Shown here: positions 27,368 to 35,097 of the stretch, piece after piece
How positions within the stretch are numbered: position 1 is the stretch's first letter
How the letters are laid out: each line of letters opens with the position of its first letter
DNA from: JABWCE01 sp964617955
GTDB taxonomy: Bacteria > Bacteroidota > Bacteroidia > NS11-12g > UBA9320
Assembly: GCA_964617955.1 (NCBI GenBank)
Contig: CAZTXB010000008.1
Coordinates: 96,181-160,180, forward strand
Direction: 5' to 3'
Length of the DNA: 64,000 bases
Notes under the pieces: generated by a model
The model's database searches: none
What the model saw: only the letters and a program-made list of their open reading frames with translations
Told to the model about the DNA's origin: nothing
Position numbers and translations under genes: made by a program

Positions 27368-28510
27368 TTGTCGAGCCTCTACCTACATATCCCTTTTTGC
27401 ACCAAAGCCTGTTTTTATTGTGATTTTCATTTTTCAGTGAACCCATCCGGAATGAAAGATTTGACCGAGGCATTGGTTCAAGAACTCATTTATTATGGCA
27501 AAAACGGTGTGAATCCTTTTTTTAAAAACGAACCCATCGAAACCATCTATTTTGGAGGGGGAACGCCTTCGGTGTTACCGACCGACGACCTTTCAAAAAT
27601 CATGGATACAATTTTTAAGCATTATGACGTCATCGCCGAACCGGAGATTACACTGGAAGCCAATCCCGACGACCTGAACCCAATCTTTTTACATACTCTG
27701 AAATCCATGTCTGTTAATCGTTTGAGCATTGGAATCCAGTCATTTTATGAGGACCATTTAAGGTGGATGAATCGCTCACACAATGCCACTCAAGCCTTGA
27801 ATTGCATAGAAGATGCCTTGAATGCAGGCATTTCAAATCTCAGCATAGACCTTATTTATGGCTTTCCGGGTCTTACCCAAAAACAATGGGAGGCCAATTT
27901 GCTCAAAGTCCAGTCTTTTTCAATTCAACACTTGTCATGCTACGCATTAACGGTTGAGGAGAAAACACCCCTTCACAAACTTATTGAAACAGGACGGTAT
28001 AAGGCACCGGATGCCGATAAAGCAGTGAAACATTTCAATACCCTCCTGCAATGGGCCGAATTGAACCTTTGGGATCATTATGAAATTTCTAATTTTTGCA
28101 GAGATGGATTTTTTTCCAAACACAATACAGGCTATTGGCAACAGAAAAAGTATTTGGGAGTAGGCCCCTCAGCTCACTCCTATAACATTTCGCACCGTCG
28201 CTGGAACGTAAAGGATAACAAACAGTATGTGCAACATTGGACCCATAATGAACCCCTCTTTACCGAGGAACTCTTAACTGTGCACGACAATTTGAATGAT
28301 TATATTCTAACCTCTATTCGCACCAAATGGGGTTTAGATCTTCACAAGGCCTCCCAGATCGGGGGATGTGATTTTGCGGAGAAGAACAAAAAGGCGATTC
28401 GTAAATATGCCGATTTGCTTTTACTAGAAGTGCGCGACCAATCCCTTTTTTTAACTCAAGATGGCAAACTGTATGCAGACGGAATTGCCAGGGATTTTTT
28501 TGAAATTTAG
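27368..28510 (+). CDS. hemW: Heme chaperone HemW (radical SAM)
   Basis: HemW is a radical SAM protein of the coproporphyrinogen-oxidase family that binds heme and supplies it to respiratory proteins; it is not a genuine HemN. The cluster-binding motif is CTKACFYC (Cys11, 15 and 18) followed by DFHF, the HemW form rather than the CxxxCxxCxC of HemN. Also seen are YFGGGTPSVLP, LEANPDDL, SIGIQSF and DLIYGFPGLTQ. The 380-residue length is right. The start is TTG at 27368; no ATG or GTG is available close upstream and the motif must lie near the N-terminus. It is convergent with recX, five bases between the stops. Confidence 0.94.
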   Translation: MSSLYLHIPFCTKACFYCDFHFSVNPSGMKDLTEALVQELIYYGKNGVNPFFKNEPIETIYFGGGTPSVLPTDDLSKIMDTIFKHYDVIAEPEITLEANPDDLNPIFLHTLKSMSVNRLSIGIQSFYEDHLRWMNRSHNATQALNCIEDALNAGISNLSIDLIYGFPGLTQKQWEANLLKVQSFSIQHLSCYALTVEEKTPLHKLIETGRYKAPDADKAVKHFNTLLQWAELNLWDHYEISNFCRDGFFSKHNTGYWQQKKYLGVGPSAHSYNISHRRWNVKDNKQYVQHWTHNEPLFTEELLTVHDNLNDYILTSIRTKWGLDLHKASQIGGCDFAEKNKKAIRKYADLLLLEVRDQSLFLTQDGKLYADGIARDFFEI

Positions 28511-28515
28511 AGTTC

Positions 28516-28983
28516 CTAATCGCCTTTTCTGCCTGATATGACTTCTTGCATGGCGTCCTGGATGAGAGCCAATTCATAACCTCTGCCCAACAACCATTTG
28601 GTAAGTTTATGCTGCTCTTGCCAGGCAAAACTTCCCGTCATCTTTTTTTCTATCAATTCCATTAAGGTGTCCCAATAATCGGATTCATCTATTTCCTTCA
28701 TGGCTGATTTAATGCAATACTCCGATATTTTCCGCAACTTGAGTTCCTGCCTTATTTTGACTCTGCCCCATTTTTTGGTCCTAAATTTACCACCGGCATA
28801 GGCCTTTACAAAACGCTCTTCATTTAAATAGTTAGTTTCGATGAGCCTGACCATCACTTCGTTCACGGTATCGGTATTACAGCCCAATTGGTAAAGTTTG
28901 TTTTTTACCTCTTGGTGACAGCGCTCCTGATAGGCGCAGTAATGCTCTGCTTTTGCTATTATTTCAGCCTGAATCAATGACAT
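28516..28983 (-). CDS. recX: Regulatory protein RecX
   Basis: RecX binds RecA filaments and limits recombinase activity. The 155-residue protein consists of three tandem three-helix repeats typical of the family: AEHYCAYQERCHQEVKNKLYQ, then YLNEERFVKAYAGGKFRTKKWG and RVKIRQELKLRKISEYCIKSA. Length is slightly short but within the family range. No recA gene lies nearby. It has its own -7 box. Confidence 0.88.
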   Translation of the reverse strand: MSLIQAEIIAKAEHYCAYQERCHQEVKNKLYQLGCNTDTVNEVMVRLIETNYLNEERFVKAYAGGKFRTKKWGRVKIRQELKLRKISEYCIKSAMKEIDESDYWDTLMELIEKKMTGSFAWQEQHKLTKWLLGRGYELALIQDAMQEVISGRKGD

Positions 28984-28994
28984 GTGCGAGATTG

Positions 28995-29002
28995 CAAAGT
29001 TA
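28995..29002 (-). promoter_or_regulatory. -7 box upstream of recX
   Basis: The minus strand reads TAACTTTG, an exact TAnnTTTG, 11 bases before the recX ATG. Confidence 0.45.
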
Positions 29003-29028
29003 TTTAAAAATGTGGGGCACGTGAGGGT

Positions 29029-29205
29029 TTGAAATATACAGCGGTAAAGAGAAAAAAGAAATTACAGCCCTTAACCAACACAACCACTTTATTTAATTTG
29101 CAAGGAAACCTGCTTGAAGTAAAAAAAGCGGTGCTAAACTTTAATTCCAATCCTTTCAAATTTTTTCTAGGCACATCCGATGGGGTTTTATTATACCGAT
29201 TGTAA
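29029..29205 (+). pseudogene. Possible remnant encoding the end of a propeller-type protein
   Basis: From a TTG the frame is open for 58 codons, ending at TAA 29203-29205. The translated end (NFNSNPFKFF, then LGTSDGVLLYRL) reads like the final strand of a propeller or WD-type protein, and the start (KYTAVKRKKKLQP) does not look like a signal peptide. No ribosome-binding signal is visible. It may be a truncated gene end or chance. Confidence 0.25.
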
Positions 29206-29330
29206 AAAATCTATAGTCCAATCAATTGTTCTATTATTTTTTTATATCGGCATCAACCATTGTAAAATTATTAATTAGCTTTGGGCTATTTAATAATTAC
29301 AATTGGTATTAATTTGCAGCCTCATAAAAA

Positions 29331-29867
29331 ATGATATTAAGCGACCTTCGAATACTGGAAGAAATTGAAAAAGGGAATATTCTCATTGAACCCTTTCGCA
29401 AGGATTGTTTGGGCACCAACAGCTATGATGTGCATTTAGGTAAATACCTCGGCTGCTATAAAGACCGGGTACTCGATGCCAAAGCCCATAACAAAATTGA
29501 CCTCTTCGAAATTCCTCTCGACGGTTTTGTGCTCCAACCGGGCTCCTTGTATTTAGGGGTAACCGAAGAATATACTGAAACCCATAAACACATCCCCTTT
29601 CTGGAAGGCAAATCAAGTACAGGCCGTTTGGGTATTGATATACATGCCACAGCTGGAAAAGGCGATGTAGGATTTTGTAACACCTGGACGCTCGAAATTT
29701 CAGTAACTCAACCCGTGCGCATTTACAGAGGAATGCCCATTGGGCAACTGATCTACTTTTTGGTTGAAGGCGATATAGAAACCACCTACAATAAAAAAGC
29801 CAATGCGAAATACAGCAAAAGAACGGTAAAGCCTGTAGAAAGTATGATGTGGAAAAACAAATTCTGA
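29331..29867 (+). CDS. dcd: dCTP deaminase
   Basis: Dcd converts dCTP to dUTP, feeding dTMP synthesis. The 178-residue protein has the dUTPase-like jelly-roll fold: LGTNSYDVHLG, the SSTGR loop (Ser95-Ser96, Arg99) that contacts the phosphates, HATAGKGDVGFCNTWTLEI with Glu122 as catalytic residue, and MPIGQLIYF near the end. The conserved DVGF..NTWTLE form fits a monofunctional deaminase; length is typical for the enzyme in Bacteroidota. The methyltransferase gene follows after 53 bases on the same strand. Confidence 0.93.
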   Translation: MILSDLRILEEIEKGNILIEPFRKDCLGTNSYDVHLGKYLGCYKDRVLDAKAHNKIDLFEIPLDGFVLQPGSLYLGVTEEYTETHKHIPFLEGKSSTGRLGIDIHATAGKGDVGFCNTWTLEISVTQPVRIYRGMPIGQLIYFLVEGDIETTYNKKANAKYSKRTVKPVESMMWKNKF

Positions 29868-29920
29868 TTTGAAGCGTCACACTCCGCCCCAGCCATTTTT
29901 CGAAGCCATTTTCGGTTACC

Positions 29921-30586
29921 ATGAAAATCCGCTGGTATAAATACATCTTATCCTATTTCTATCTGGTGACGGTAAAAAAAATTCCGTCCGATTTTAACCA
30001 AGGACTTTGTCTGCAAATGGAAGCGGGCATGCTGCTGCTCAATACCTCTAACGCAAACTACAGCTATGGCAACCTAAAACGCGTTTTTGAAGAAGTATTC
30101 GAATTAATTAATCTCGATGAAATCCATCCTCAAAATTTATTGCTGCTTGGTTTGGGTACCGGAAGCATTCTCGACATTATGCAGAGGCAATATGGCTTGA
30201 ATCCCGATATCACCGCCATAGAAATTGACCCGGCCGTCATTGAGTGCCTTGACCATTGGCCTTACCTTAACCTCAGCAAAACCCAACTCATAGAAGGCGA
30301 TGCATTTGAAAAAATAAAAAACTTGCATCCGGCCTATGAGCTGATTATTGTCGATTTATTTTGCGACTTGGACGTTCCTGAATCTGTTAAAACAGAAGAA
30401 TTTATTAAAAATCTTAAATTCTTAATGGCCCCTAAGGGACGTATTCTCATAAATTTTATCGTAAGCAATGAGGCGCAAAAATCTGAATTCGAGAAATTTC
30501 AACTTCTGCTTCTCAAACATTTCAAGGACATTACCGGGCATGAAAGCATGCAAATCAATCGCGTTTTGGAACTAAAAACGCCATAA
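29921..30586 (+). CDS. Spermidine synthase-like methyltransferase-fold protein
   Basis: The 221-residue protein has a Rossmann-type AdoMet-binding core: LLLLGLGTGSI (motif I, GLGTG at 77-81), ITAIEIDPAVIE (acidic residue Glu101, with Asp103), LIEGDAFEKI and YELIIVDLFCD. This arrangement matches the polyamine-synthase/spermidine synthase-like clan. It lacks the N-terminal tetramerisation region of a true SpeE, and residues for putrescine binding cannot be identified. A soluble AdoMet- or dcAdoMet-dependent transferase is likely, substrate unknown. Confidence 0.75.
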   Translation: MKIRWYKYILSYFYLVTVKKIPSDFNQGLCLQMEAGMLLLNTSNANYSYGNLKRVFEEVFELINLDEIHPQNLLLLGLGTGSILDIMQRQYGLNPDITAIEIDPAVIECLDHWPYLNLSKTQLIEGDAFEKIKNLHPAYELIIVDLFCDLDVPESVKTEEFIKNLKFLMAPKGRILINFIVSNEAQKSEFEKFQLLLLKHFKDITGHESMQINRVLELKTP

Positions 30587-30644
30587 TGTCTACTTTTTAT
30601 TAAATTATTTGCAATAACCAGCCATATTGACGCTTTTTTGGGTG

Positions 30645-30659
30645 TGGAATTTTTTTTGA
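30645..30659 (+). promoter_or_regulatory. Weak sigma-54-like sequence upstream of hsp20
   Basis: TGGAA and TTGA are arranged as GG-N10-GA, one base off the GG-N10-GC rule for sigma-54 promoters. It lies 27 bases before the ATG. Taken alone it would be unconvincing; it is listed because related sequences precede groES and dnaK. Confidence 0.25.
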
Positions 30660-30686
30660 GAGACTCAGTTAAAAATCAAAAAAATT

Positions 30687-31121
30687 ATGAAACTAGCACC
30701 ATTTAAATCCATTGTCCCTGCTAAGGACTTATTTTTTAGCAACATGTTTGATACCTTTTTTAACGACAATGCTATGCAAAACCTCGTTCAGGATTCAACT
30801 TTTAAACCGGGTGCCAATATATTGGAAACCGACAAATCGTTTGAAATTCAAGTGGCCTTGCCCGGCATGAAAAAGGAGGAAGTAAAAATCGACTTGAATG
30901 AGAACCGTTTAACCATCACCGGTGAAAGGAGCTTTAAAAAAGAGGAGAACGATGGGACCTGGCATTACAATGAAATCAGGGAAGGCAAATTCATCAGAAG
31001 CTTTATTCTGCCTGAAAACATCGTGGCCGAAAAAATTGAAGCCAATTTTAAGGACGGGATCCTTGAAGTAATGCTGCCTAAGGCTGAGCCTAAGCAAGCC
31101 AAAGTGATTAAAATTAAGTAG
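30687..31121 (+). CDS. Hsp20/alpha-crystallin small heat-shock protein
   Basis: This is an ATP-independent holdase that keeps unfolding proteins soluble. The 144-residue product has a short N-terminal region with a Phe-rich segment (FSNMFDTFFND) and the alpha-crystallin domain from about residue 40: NILETDKSFEIQVALPGMKKEE, RLTITGERSFKKEEN, and FILPENIVAEKIEANFKDGILEVMLPK. It ends with an I-x-I-type tail (VIKIK) that mediates oligomer contacts. The TAG stop overlaps the outer end of a MITE-like terminal repeat, and a strong terminator follows. Confidence 0.95.
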   Translation: MKLAPFKSIVPAKDLFFSNMFDTFFNDNAMQNLVQDSTFKPGANILETDKSFEIQVALPGMKKEEVKIDLNENRLTITGERSFKKEENDGTWHYNEIREGKFIRSFILPENIVAEKIEANFKDGILEVMLPKAEPKQAKVIKIK

Positions 31122-31136
31122 GGCCTGCTAAAAAAC
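31120..31136 (+). repeat. Solo MITE-like terminal repeat end, overlapping the hsp20 stop codon
   Basis: AGGGCCTGCTAAAAAA matches the 16-bp terminal inverted repeat of the element at 38507-38744 at 15 of 16 positions. The preceding TA is part of the hsp20 stop codon TAG. No internal sequence of the element follows. Confidence 0.55.
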
Positions 31137-31155
31137 ATCTTCTTAAAAAATGCAA

Positions 31156-31187
31156 TGGCTGTCGTTTTTCGGCAGCCACTTTTTTTT
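31156..31187 (+). terminator. Rho-independent terminator after hsp20
   Basis: TGGCTGTCG (31156-31164), loop TTTTT and CGGCAGCCA (31170-31178) form a nine-pair stem with one G-U pair, followed by C and eight T residues. Confidence 0.9.
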
Positions 31188-31404
31188 AATAAAATTCGCA
31201 CAGTGCATGCCATAACTTTTGCCGTCCTCTGAATTTATTCAATGGGCACAAGACTCTTGGCGCGCATCCTCAGACGCGCTTTGATGTAAAAACACACAGA
31301 TTACAGTCTTATTCAGAATCCAAATCGTATACCCATCCCCTTATTAAGTCTTGCGCGATTGAGTCTCTGTTCAGTCGGCTGATACTTGAATTACAAAATG
31401 AACC

Positions 31405-31412
31405 TATCTTTG
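31405..31412 (+). promoter_or_regulatory. -7 box placed for leaderless transcription of the TrmH-type gene
   Basis: TATCTTTG is an exact TAnnTTTG match and is separated from the ATG at 31417 by four bases (CGCC). Transcription would start at or next to the start codon. Confidence 0.55.
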
Positions 31413-31416
31413 CGCC

Positions 31417-32211
31417 ATGTCGTCTATCACCAGTCTGCAGAACCCATTGGTAAGAACTATTCTTAAGCTGGATAAGAGCCGCGAGAGGCGAAAACAAAAT
31501 TTATTTTCGATAGAAGGGATCCGTGAAATCAAACTCGCCATTGATGCAGGATTTGAAATTCAAAATATCCTTTTTTGCAGCGAGTACATTTCTGCAGAAA
31601 ACCTAAAAAACGAACTGAATCTTCCCACAGATTTTCAATTGACGGATACTTCGTCGATGGTGTTTGATGCCTTGGTTTACCGCAAGGCCATTGCCAACGC
31701 CTTGGCACTTGCCAAACCTAAAACTTACGATTTTGGTGACATTGACACAAGCAAGCAAGTGTTAATTCTGATTATCGATGCAGTGGAGAAACCGGGCAAC
31801 CTAGGCGCTATGCTGCGAACCTGCGATGCCGCCGGCGTCGATGCCATTGTGGTTTGCGATCCAAAAACCGATGTATACAACCCCAATTGTATACGTTCAA
31901 GTTTAGGCGCTGTTTTTACAAAAAAAACCATTGTCACCACCTCCGAAGATTGCATGGCATGGTTAAACAAAAACCACATTGCAACGTATATCACTTTTCT
32001 GGATTCGGCCAGAAACTACACCCTTGAAGATTACACAAAATCAACAGCCATTGTGGTGGGTTCAGAAGCCAGAGGCCTTCAAAAGCAATGGCTTGAAAAA
32101 GGTTTTAAATCCATTATCATTCCTCAATTCGGCAAGGTCGATTCCATGAATGTGGCCAATTCTGCCGCCATAGTCATTTATGAGGCAGTAAGACAGCGAA
32201 ACCTGGCTTAA
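31417..32211 (+). CDS. TrmH/SpoU-family RNA 2'-O-methyltransferase
   Basis: The 264-residue protein has an N-terminal substrate-binding domain (SSITSLQNPLVRTILKLDKSRERR, function of the RNA-binding part inferred) and a C-terminal SPOUT domain with the three family motifs: EKPGNLGAMLRTCDAAG, IVVGSEARGL, and IPQFGKVDSMNVANSAAIVIYE. The trefoil-knot fold binds AdoMet and methylates ribose 2'-OH in rRNA or tRNA. The target cannot be fixed from the sequence; RlmB- or TsnR-like activity are both possible. Confidence 0.9.
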   Translation: MSSITSLQNPLVRTILKLDKSRERRKQNLFSIEGIREIKLAIDAGFEIQNILFCSEYISAENLKNELNLPTDFQLTDTSSMVFDALVYRKAIANALALAKPKTYDFGDIDTSKQVLILIIDAVEKPGNLGAMLRTCDAAGVDAIVVCDPKTDVYNPNCIRSSLGAVFTKKTIVTTSEDCMAWLNKNHIATYITFLDSARNYTLEDYTKSTAIVVGSEARGLQKQWLEKGFKSIIIPQFGKVDSMNVANSAAIVIYEAVRQRNLA

Positions 32212-32355
32212 ACTCTTGGTCGTCAAACCTTTTCACCACAAGATTTCTCGAAATCCGGACTCGGCTCCCATACAGTTTATGTTGACGGTTACCCTTGTTT
32301 TGGAAAAGGGTGGAGACAAAAATTTGCTTAGAGCACTTGGCCTGTCCTTCTTTTT

Positions 32356-34371
32356 TTAATCCGACATCAAAATAAATTTTCCCGATTTACACTTTCCATC
32401 CAGGCAGTATCTTAAAAAATAAACCCCGTTAGGAAAGGCCCTTAAATCAATTTCATGTACGCTCTGCTCCGGATTTAGAGGCACCTTCATGATCAATTTG
32501 CCATTGATATCGGCTATGAATACCTCTGAAACCGCTCCCCCGGCTTCTACTTTTAATATCCCTCTGCAAGGGTTTGGATAGTATTTTAAAAACCTGGTTT
32601 CTAATAAGTTCGAGGAATCCTTTTGGGCCTGATTGATTTCAAGGAAGCTGGAATCTTTGTTCACGCTATCGCTTTTGTTATTCTGCAGTGAATCGATTAA
32701 CAGGGTGTTGACGCTTTGATTGCATTCGGGCATAAAAATATACTGCTGCAATAATCTGATCAACAGATTATTTAAAGTTTCAACGCTGTATTTATCTACA
32801 CTTGGCGCCATGTGTGAATCGCCCACACCGCTGTGATCGGTGAGGAAAATATAATTTCCATTGGTAGCAAGGGCTATGCTTCTCATCAAATATTCGCCGG
32901 CCTTGTCGATGCCACTGCACACTATGGGTACAATGCGAATTCCCTTTGCAGCTGCAAGACGGGTATACTTCTTTAATGTTTTTAAAGTCTGGGCTTCGTG
33001 ATGAGGTGAGGCGTCAAGAACCAGAAACATGACCCTGGCCCGGGCATCATTTCTCCATGAAAATTTGCCAATGGCTACCTCCATGGCTGCATCAACCGCT
33101 TCGGGTTCATCACCTCCCCCATCGGCGCTTTGGGCTTTAATAAAATCCATTACTTTTACAATGTCGGAGGTCAAATCTTGCTGTACTGTGAGATAGGCAT
33201 CTTCTGTGTCGCGGTAAAAAACTGAACCCATGTGTATATTCATCCCCGCGTTTGTTTTTTTAACCTTTTCTATCACATCATAGAGCTCGGCTTGCAGATA
33301 ACTGATCTCGTCGCCCATGGATCCGGTGGCATCCACAGCAAAAACCACATCCATATTGGGACTCTGACGGCATTCAACCGGAATGACCAACTTGTTAATG
33401 CCCTGGCTAAATGTTTTTGAACTTTTAACCGGATAATTTTTTCCATCATATTTTGCCTCAAGGCTGTAGCTCATTTTTGTTTTTTGAAGGGAGTCAAACA
33501 ATTGCCCCCAAAGCTCTGCCTTACCGGTATTGTCGGTACGGGCTGTCCACACCACTTCGCCCAAAGTGTTTTTCAAAACCACTTCCACATTGGCCATAGG
33601 CGACTTGGAAGAGTTGGTCACCAATACTGAAAATCGCTCCTTGGGCTTTATGCCCCAGTACCCTACAAAGGAGCGCAATTCTCCTTTGCTTAAGTCGTTC
33701 CAAAGGGTCCACTTGCTAAAATCATTAATTTCGCCTGCCGTTAAAGTGCCGGCATTGATTGAAGTAGAGGTAACCCCCGACACATAACTTACCCTCTCTC
33801 CAGAAGGGGCAAAGGATCCTAACGACAAGGCGGCAAATCCTCTCGAAGCGCCAGAAACGGAAAAGCTTGGAGGAGATGAAGGGCTTGTAAAATGCATTTC
33901 GGGAGCAGTTGCCATGGTGGGAATAACGATTGGGGCGCCGGCAGATGATGGAGCCTTCATGTCATATTCCAAGGCCTTAAATTTTTCCGGTTCGCCGGGC
34001 GAATGGTTAAAAATAATGTTCCTCACCGAATCGGGCCTGTGTGAAGTCAGGTATTTTAATAAAATTTCTGCGCTCACGGTGGTGTCATTTTTGGGATTAA
34101 AACTCATGCTCGATCTTACCACTTGATATTGGGTAACCGAATATTCTACATCACACATTCCGGGAACCAGTTTTAAGGCAAACTCCCCTTTTAGATCAGT
34201 CGCTGTTTCGAATGAATAACCCAGGCCCTGGTAATTAATTTTAACACTGGCATTTGGAATTGGCAGGCCGGTTTCTTTGTCTTTAATAAACCCCTTAAAA
34301 TAAATTTGCGGCGCAGGATCCTTAAAAAAAAGGCTAAAAATAGAGAGGATGAGGATAATAAGATATTTCAT
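32356..34371 (-). CDS. Surface protein with CarboxypepD-like domain, vWA domain and T9SS sorting domain
   Basis: The start is placed at 34371 (MKYLIILILSIFSLFF, a signal peptide); the frame continues 36 codons upstream without signal features. Order of parts in the 671-residue protein: signal peptide; a carboxypeptidase-regulatory-like beta sandwich (about 20-105); a linker and middle domain; a von Willebrand A domain with MIDAS DATGSMG (from Asp347) and VLDASPHHE; then a type A T9SS sorting domain over the last 75-80 residues, starting YYPNPCRG and ending GKFILMSD. vWA domains bind protein ligands through a metal. An adhesion or gliding role is an inference. Confidence 0.88.
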   Translation of the reverse strand: MKYLIILILSIFSLFFKDPAPQIYFKGFIKDKETGLPIPNASVKINYQGLGYSFETATDLKGEFALKLVPGMCDVEYSVTQYQVVRSSMSFNPKNDTTVSAEILLKYLTSHRPDSVRNIIFNHSPGEPEKFKALEYDMKAPSSAGAPIVIPTMATAPEMHFTSPSSPPSFSVSGASRGFAALSLGSFAPSGERVSYVSGVTSTSINAGTLTAGEINDFSKWTLWNDLSKGELRSFVGYWGIKPKERFSVLVTNSSKSPMANVEVVLKNTLGEVVWTARTDNTGKAELWGQLFDSLQKTKMSYSLEAKYDGKNYPVKSSKTFSQGINKLVIPVECRQSPNMDVVFAVDATGSMGDEISYLQAELYDVIEKVKKTNAGMNIHMGSVFYRDTEDAYLTVQQDLTSDIVKVMDFIKAQSADGGGDEPEAVDAAMEVAIGKFSWRNDARARVMFLVLDASPHHEAQTLKTLKKYTRLAAAKGIRIVPIVCSGIDKAGEYLMRSIALATNGNYIFLTDHSGVGDSHMAPSVDKYSVETLNNLLIRLLQQYIFMPECNQSVNTLLIDSLQNNKSDSVNKDSSFLEINQAQKDSSNLLETRFLKYYPNPCRGILKVEAGGAVSEVFIADINGKLIMKVPLNPEQSVHEIDLRAFPNGVYFLRYCLDGKCKSGKFILMSD

Positions 34372-34780
34372 ATGTGTTGTGTTTTGTGTGGTTTGTATCT
34401 TGGATGCACAGGCTTTACTTTTTCCATAAAAATTTTTAAGCGCATGTGTTTCCCAAGGGTAAGAACCCGTTTTACCCAATACCCCATACCCTTAAATTTC
34501 AAAAAGTAAATGAAGGTATCCAATAAGAATTGGGTCATTGTAGACACCTGACATTCCTCTGCGAAAGCCTTTGCTTTGCCTTGGGCTTAGCATACCTTTC
34601 AAGTGCTCAACCCTAAAGCGCCACCACGCCCGCTGAAGCGTGCCAAAACATACAGTCATGACCCTGCATTCATTCTGCCATTTTTCTGACATTTTGACCA
34701 TTAAACTTCATCGTCTGTCAAAAAACAATGCTGGCATAGCTTATGCAATTCGCAAGACAGTTATCAAAAAATAAAATTAT
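34372..34780. other. 409-base region upstream of groES
   Basis: It has no supported gene. Near its right end are TGACATTTTGACC (34687-34699), a TGTCA and a sigma-54-like promoter (34732-34747), arranged toward groES. No CIRCE element (TTAGCACTC and its inverse) was found. Confidence 0.55.
34732..34747 (+). promoter_or_regulatory. Sigma-54-like promoter upstream of groESL
   Basis: TGGCATAGCTTATGCA has GG and GC separated by exactly 10 bases, with TGGCA and TGCA as in the -24/-12 consensus. It lies 33 bases before the groES ATG. An imperfect TGACA/TGACC repeat 33 bases further upstream could be an activator site. Confidence 0.45.
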
Positions 34781-35050
34781 ATGAAAATACAACCATTAGC
34801 AGACAGAGTTTTAGTTGAGGCCGCAGCGGCCGAACAAAAAACCGCAGGAGGTATCATTATTCCCGATACCGCCAAGGAAAAACCACAAAAAGGCACTGTT
34901 ATTGCCGCAGGCCCGGGAAAAAAAGATGAGCCTGTAACCGTAAAGCCGGGAGATACCATCTTGTTTGGAAAATATGCCGGCACCGAAATACAGGTTGATG
35001 GCAAAGACTACCTGATTATGCGTGAGTCAGACATTTTGGCCATCGTTTAA
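34781..35050 (+). CDS. groES: Co-chaperonin GroES
   Basis: GroES is the lid of the GroEL folding chamber. The 89-residue protein has normal length and motifs: KIQPLADRVLVE at the start, the mobile loop EQKTAGGIIIPDTAKEKP with its GGI(I/V)(L/I) hydrophobic contact, and VLFGKYAGTEI/YLIMRESDILAIV in the C-terminal part (with ILFGK here). It is immediately upstream of groEL (47-base gap), the usual bicistronic order. The probable promoter is the sigma-54-like site 33 bases upstream. Confidence 0.97.
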   Translation: MKIQPLADRVLVEAAAAEQKTAGGIIIPDTAKEKPQKGTVIAAGPGKKDEPVTVKPGDTILFGKYAGTEIQVDGKDYLIMRESDILAIV

Positions 35051-35097
35051 TTTTTAGTATTTAATGATCAGTTTAACAATTTATAGACTTAAAAAAA

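Larger units (their letters stand above)
28984..29330. other. 347-base region between recX and dcd
   Basis: It holds the recX promoter box and a 58-codon open frame (29029-29205) that may be a gene fragment. The last 120 bases are very AT-rich, and TTAATTTG (one mismatch from the -7 consensus) lies about 14 bases before the dcd start. No RNA gene is seen. Confidence 0.5.

Noticed and set aside
32284..32313. ACCCTT/AAGGGT hairpin as a terminator between converging genes
   Set aside because: The stem is short and no T run follows on either strand.
34372..34780. CIRCE/HrcA operator in front of groES
   Set aside because: No TTAGCACTC-N9-GAGTGCTAA or close variant was found.
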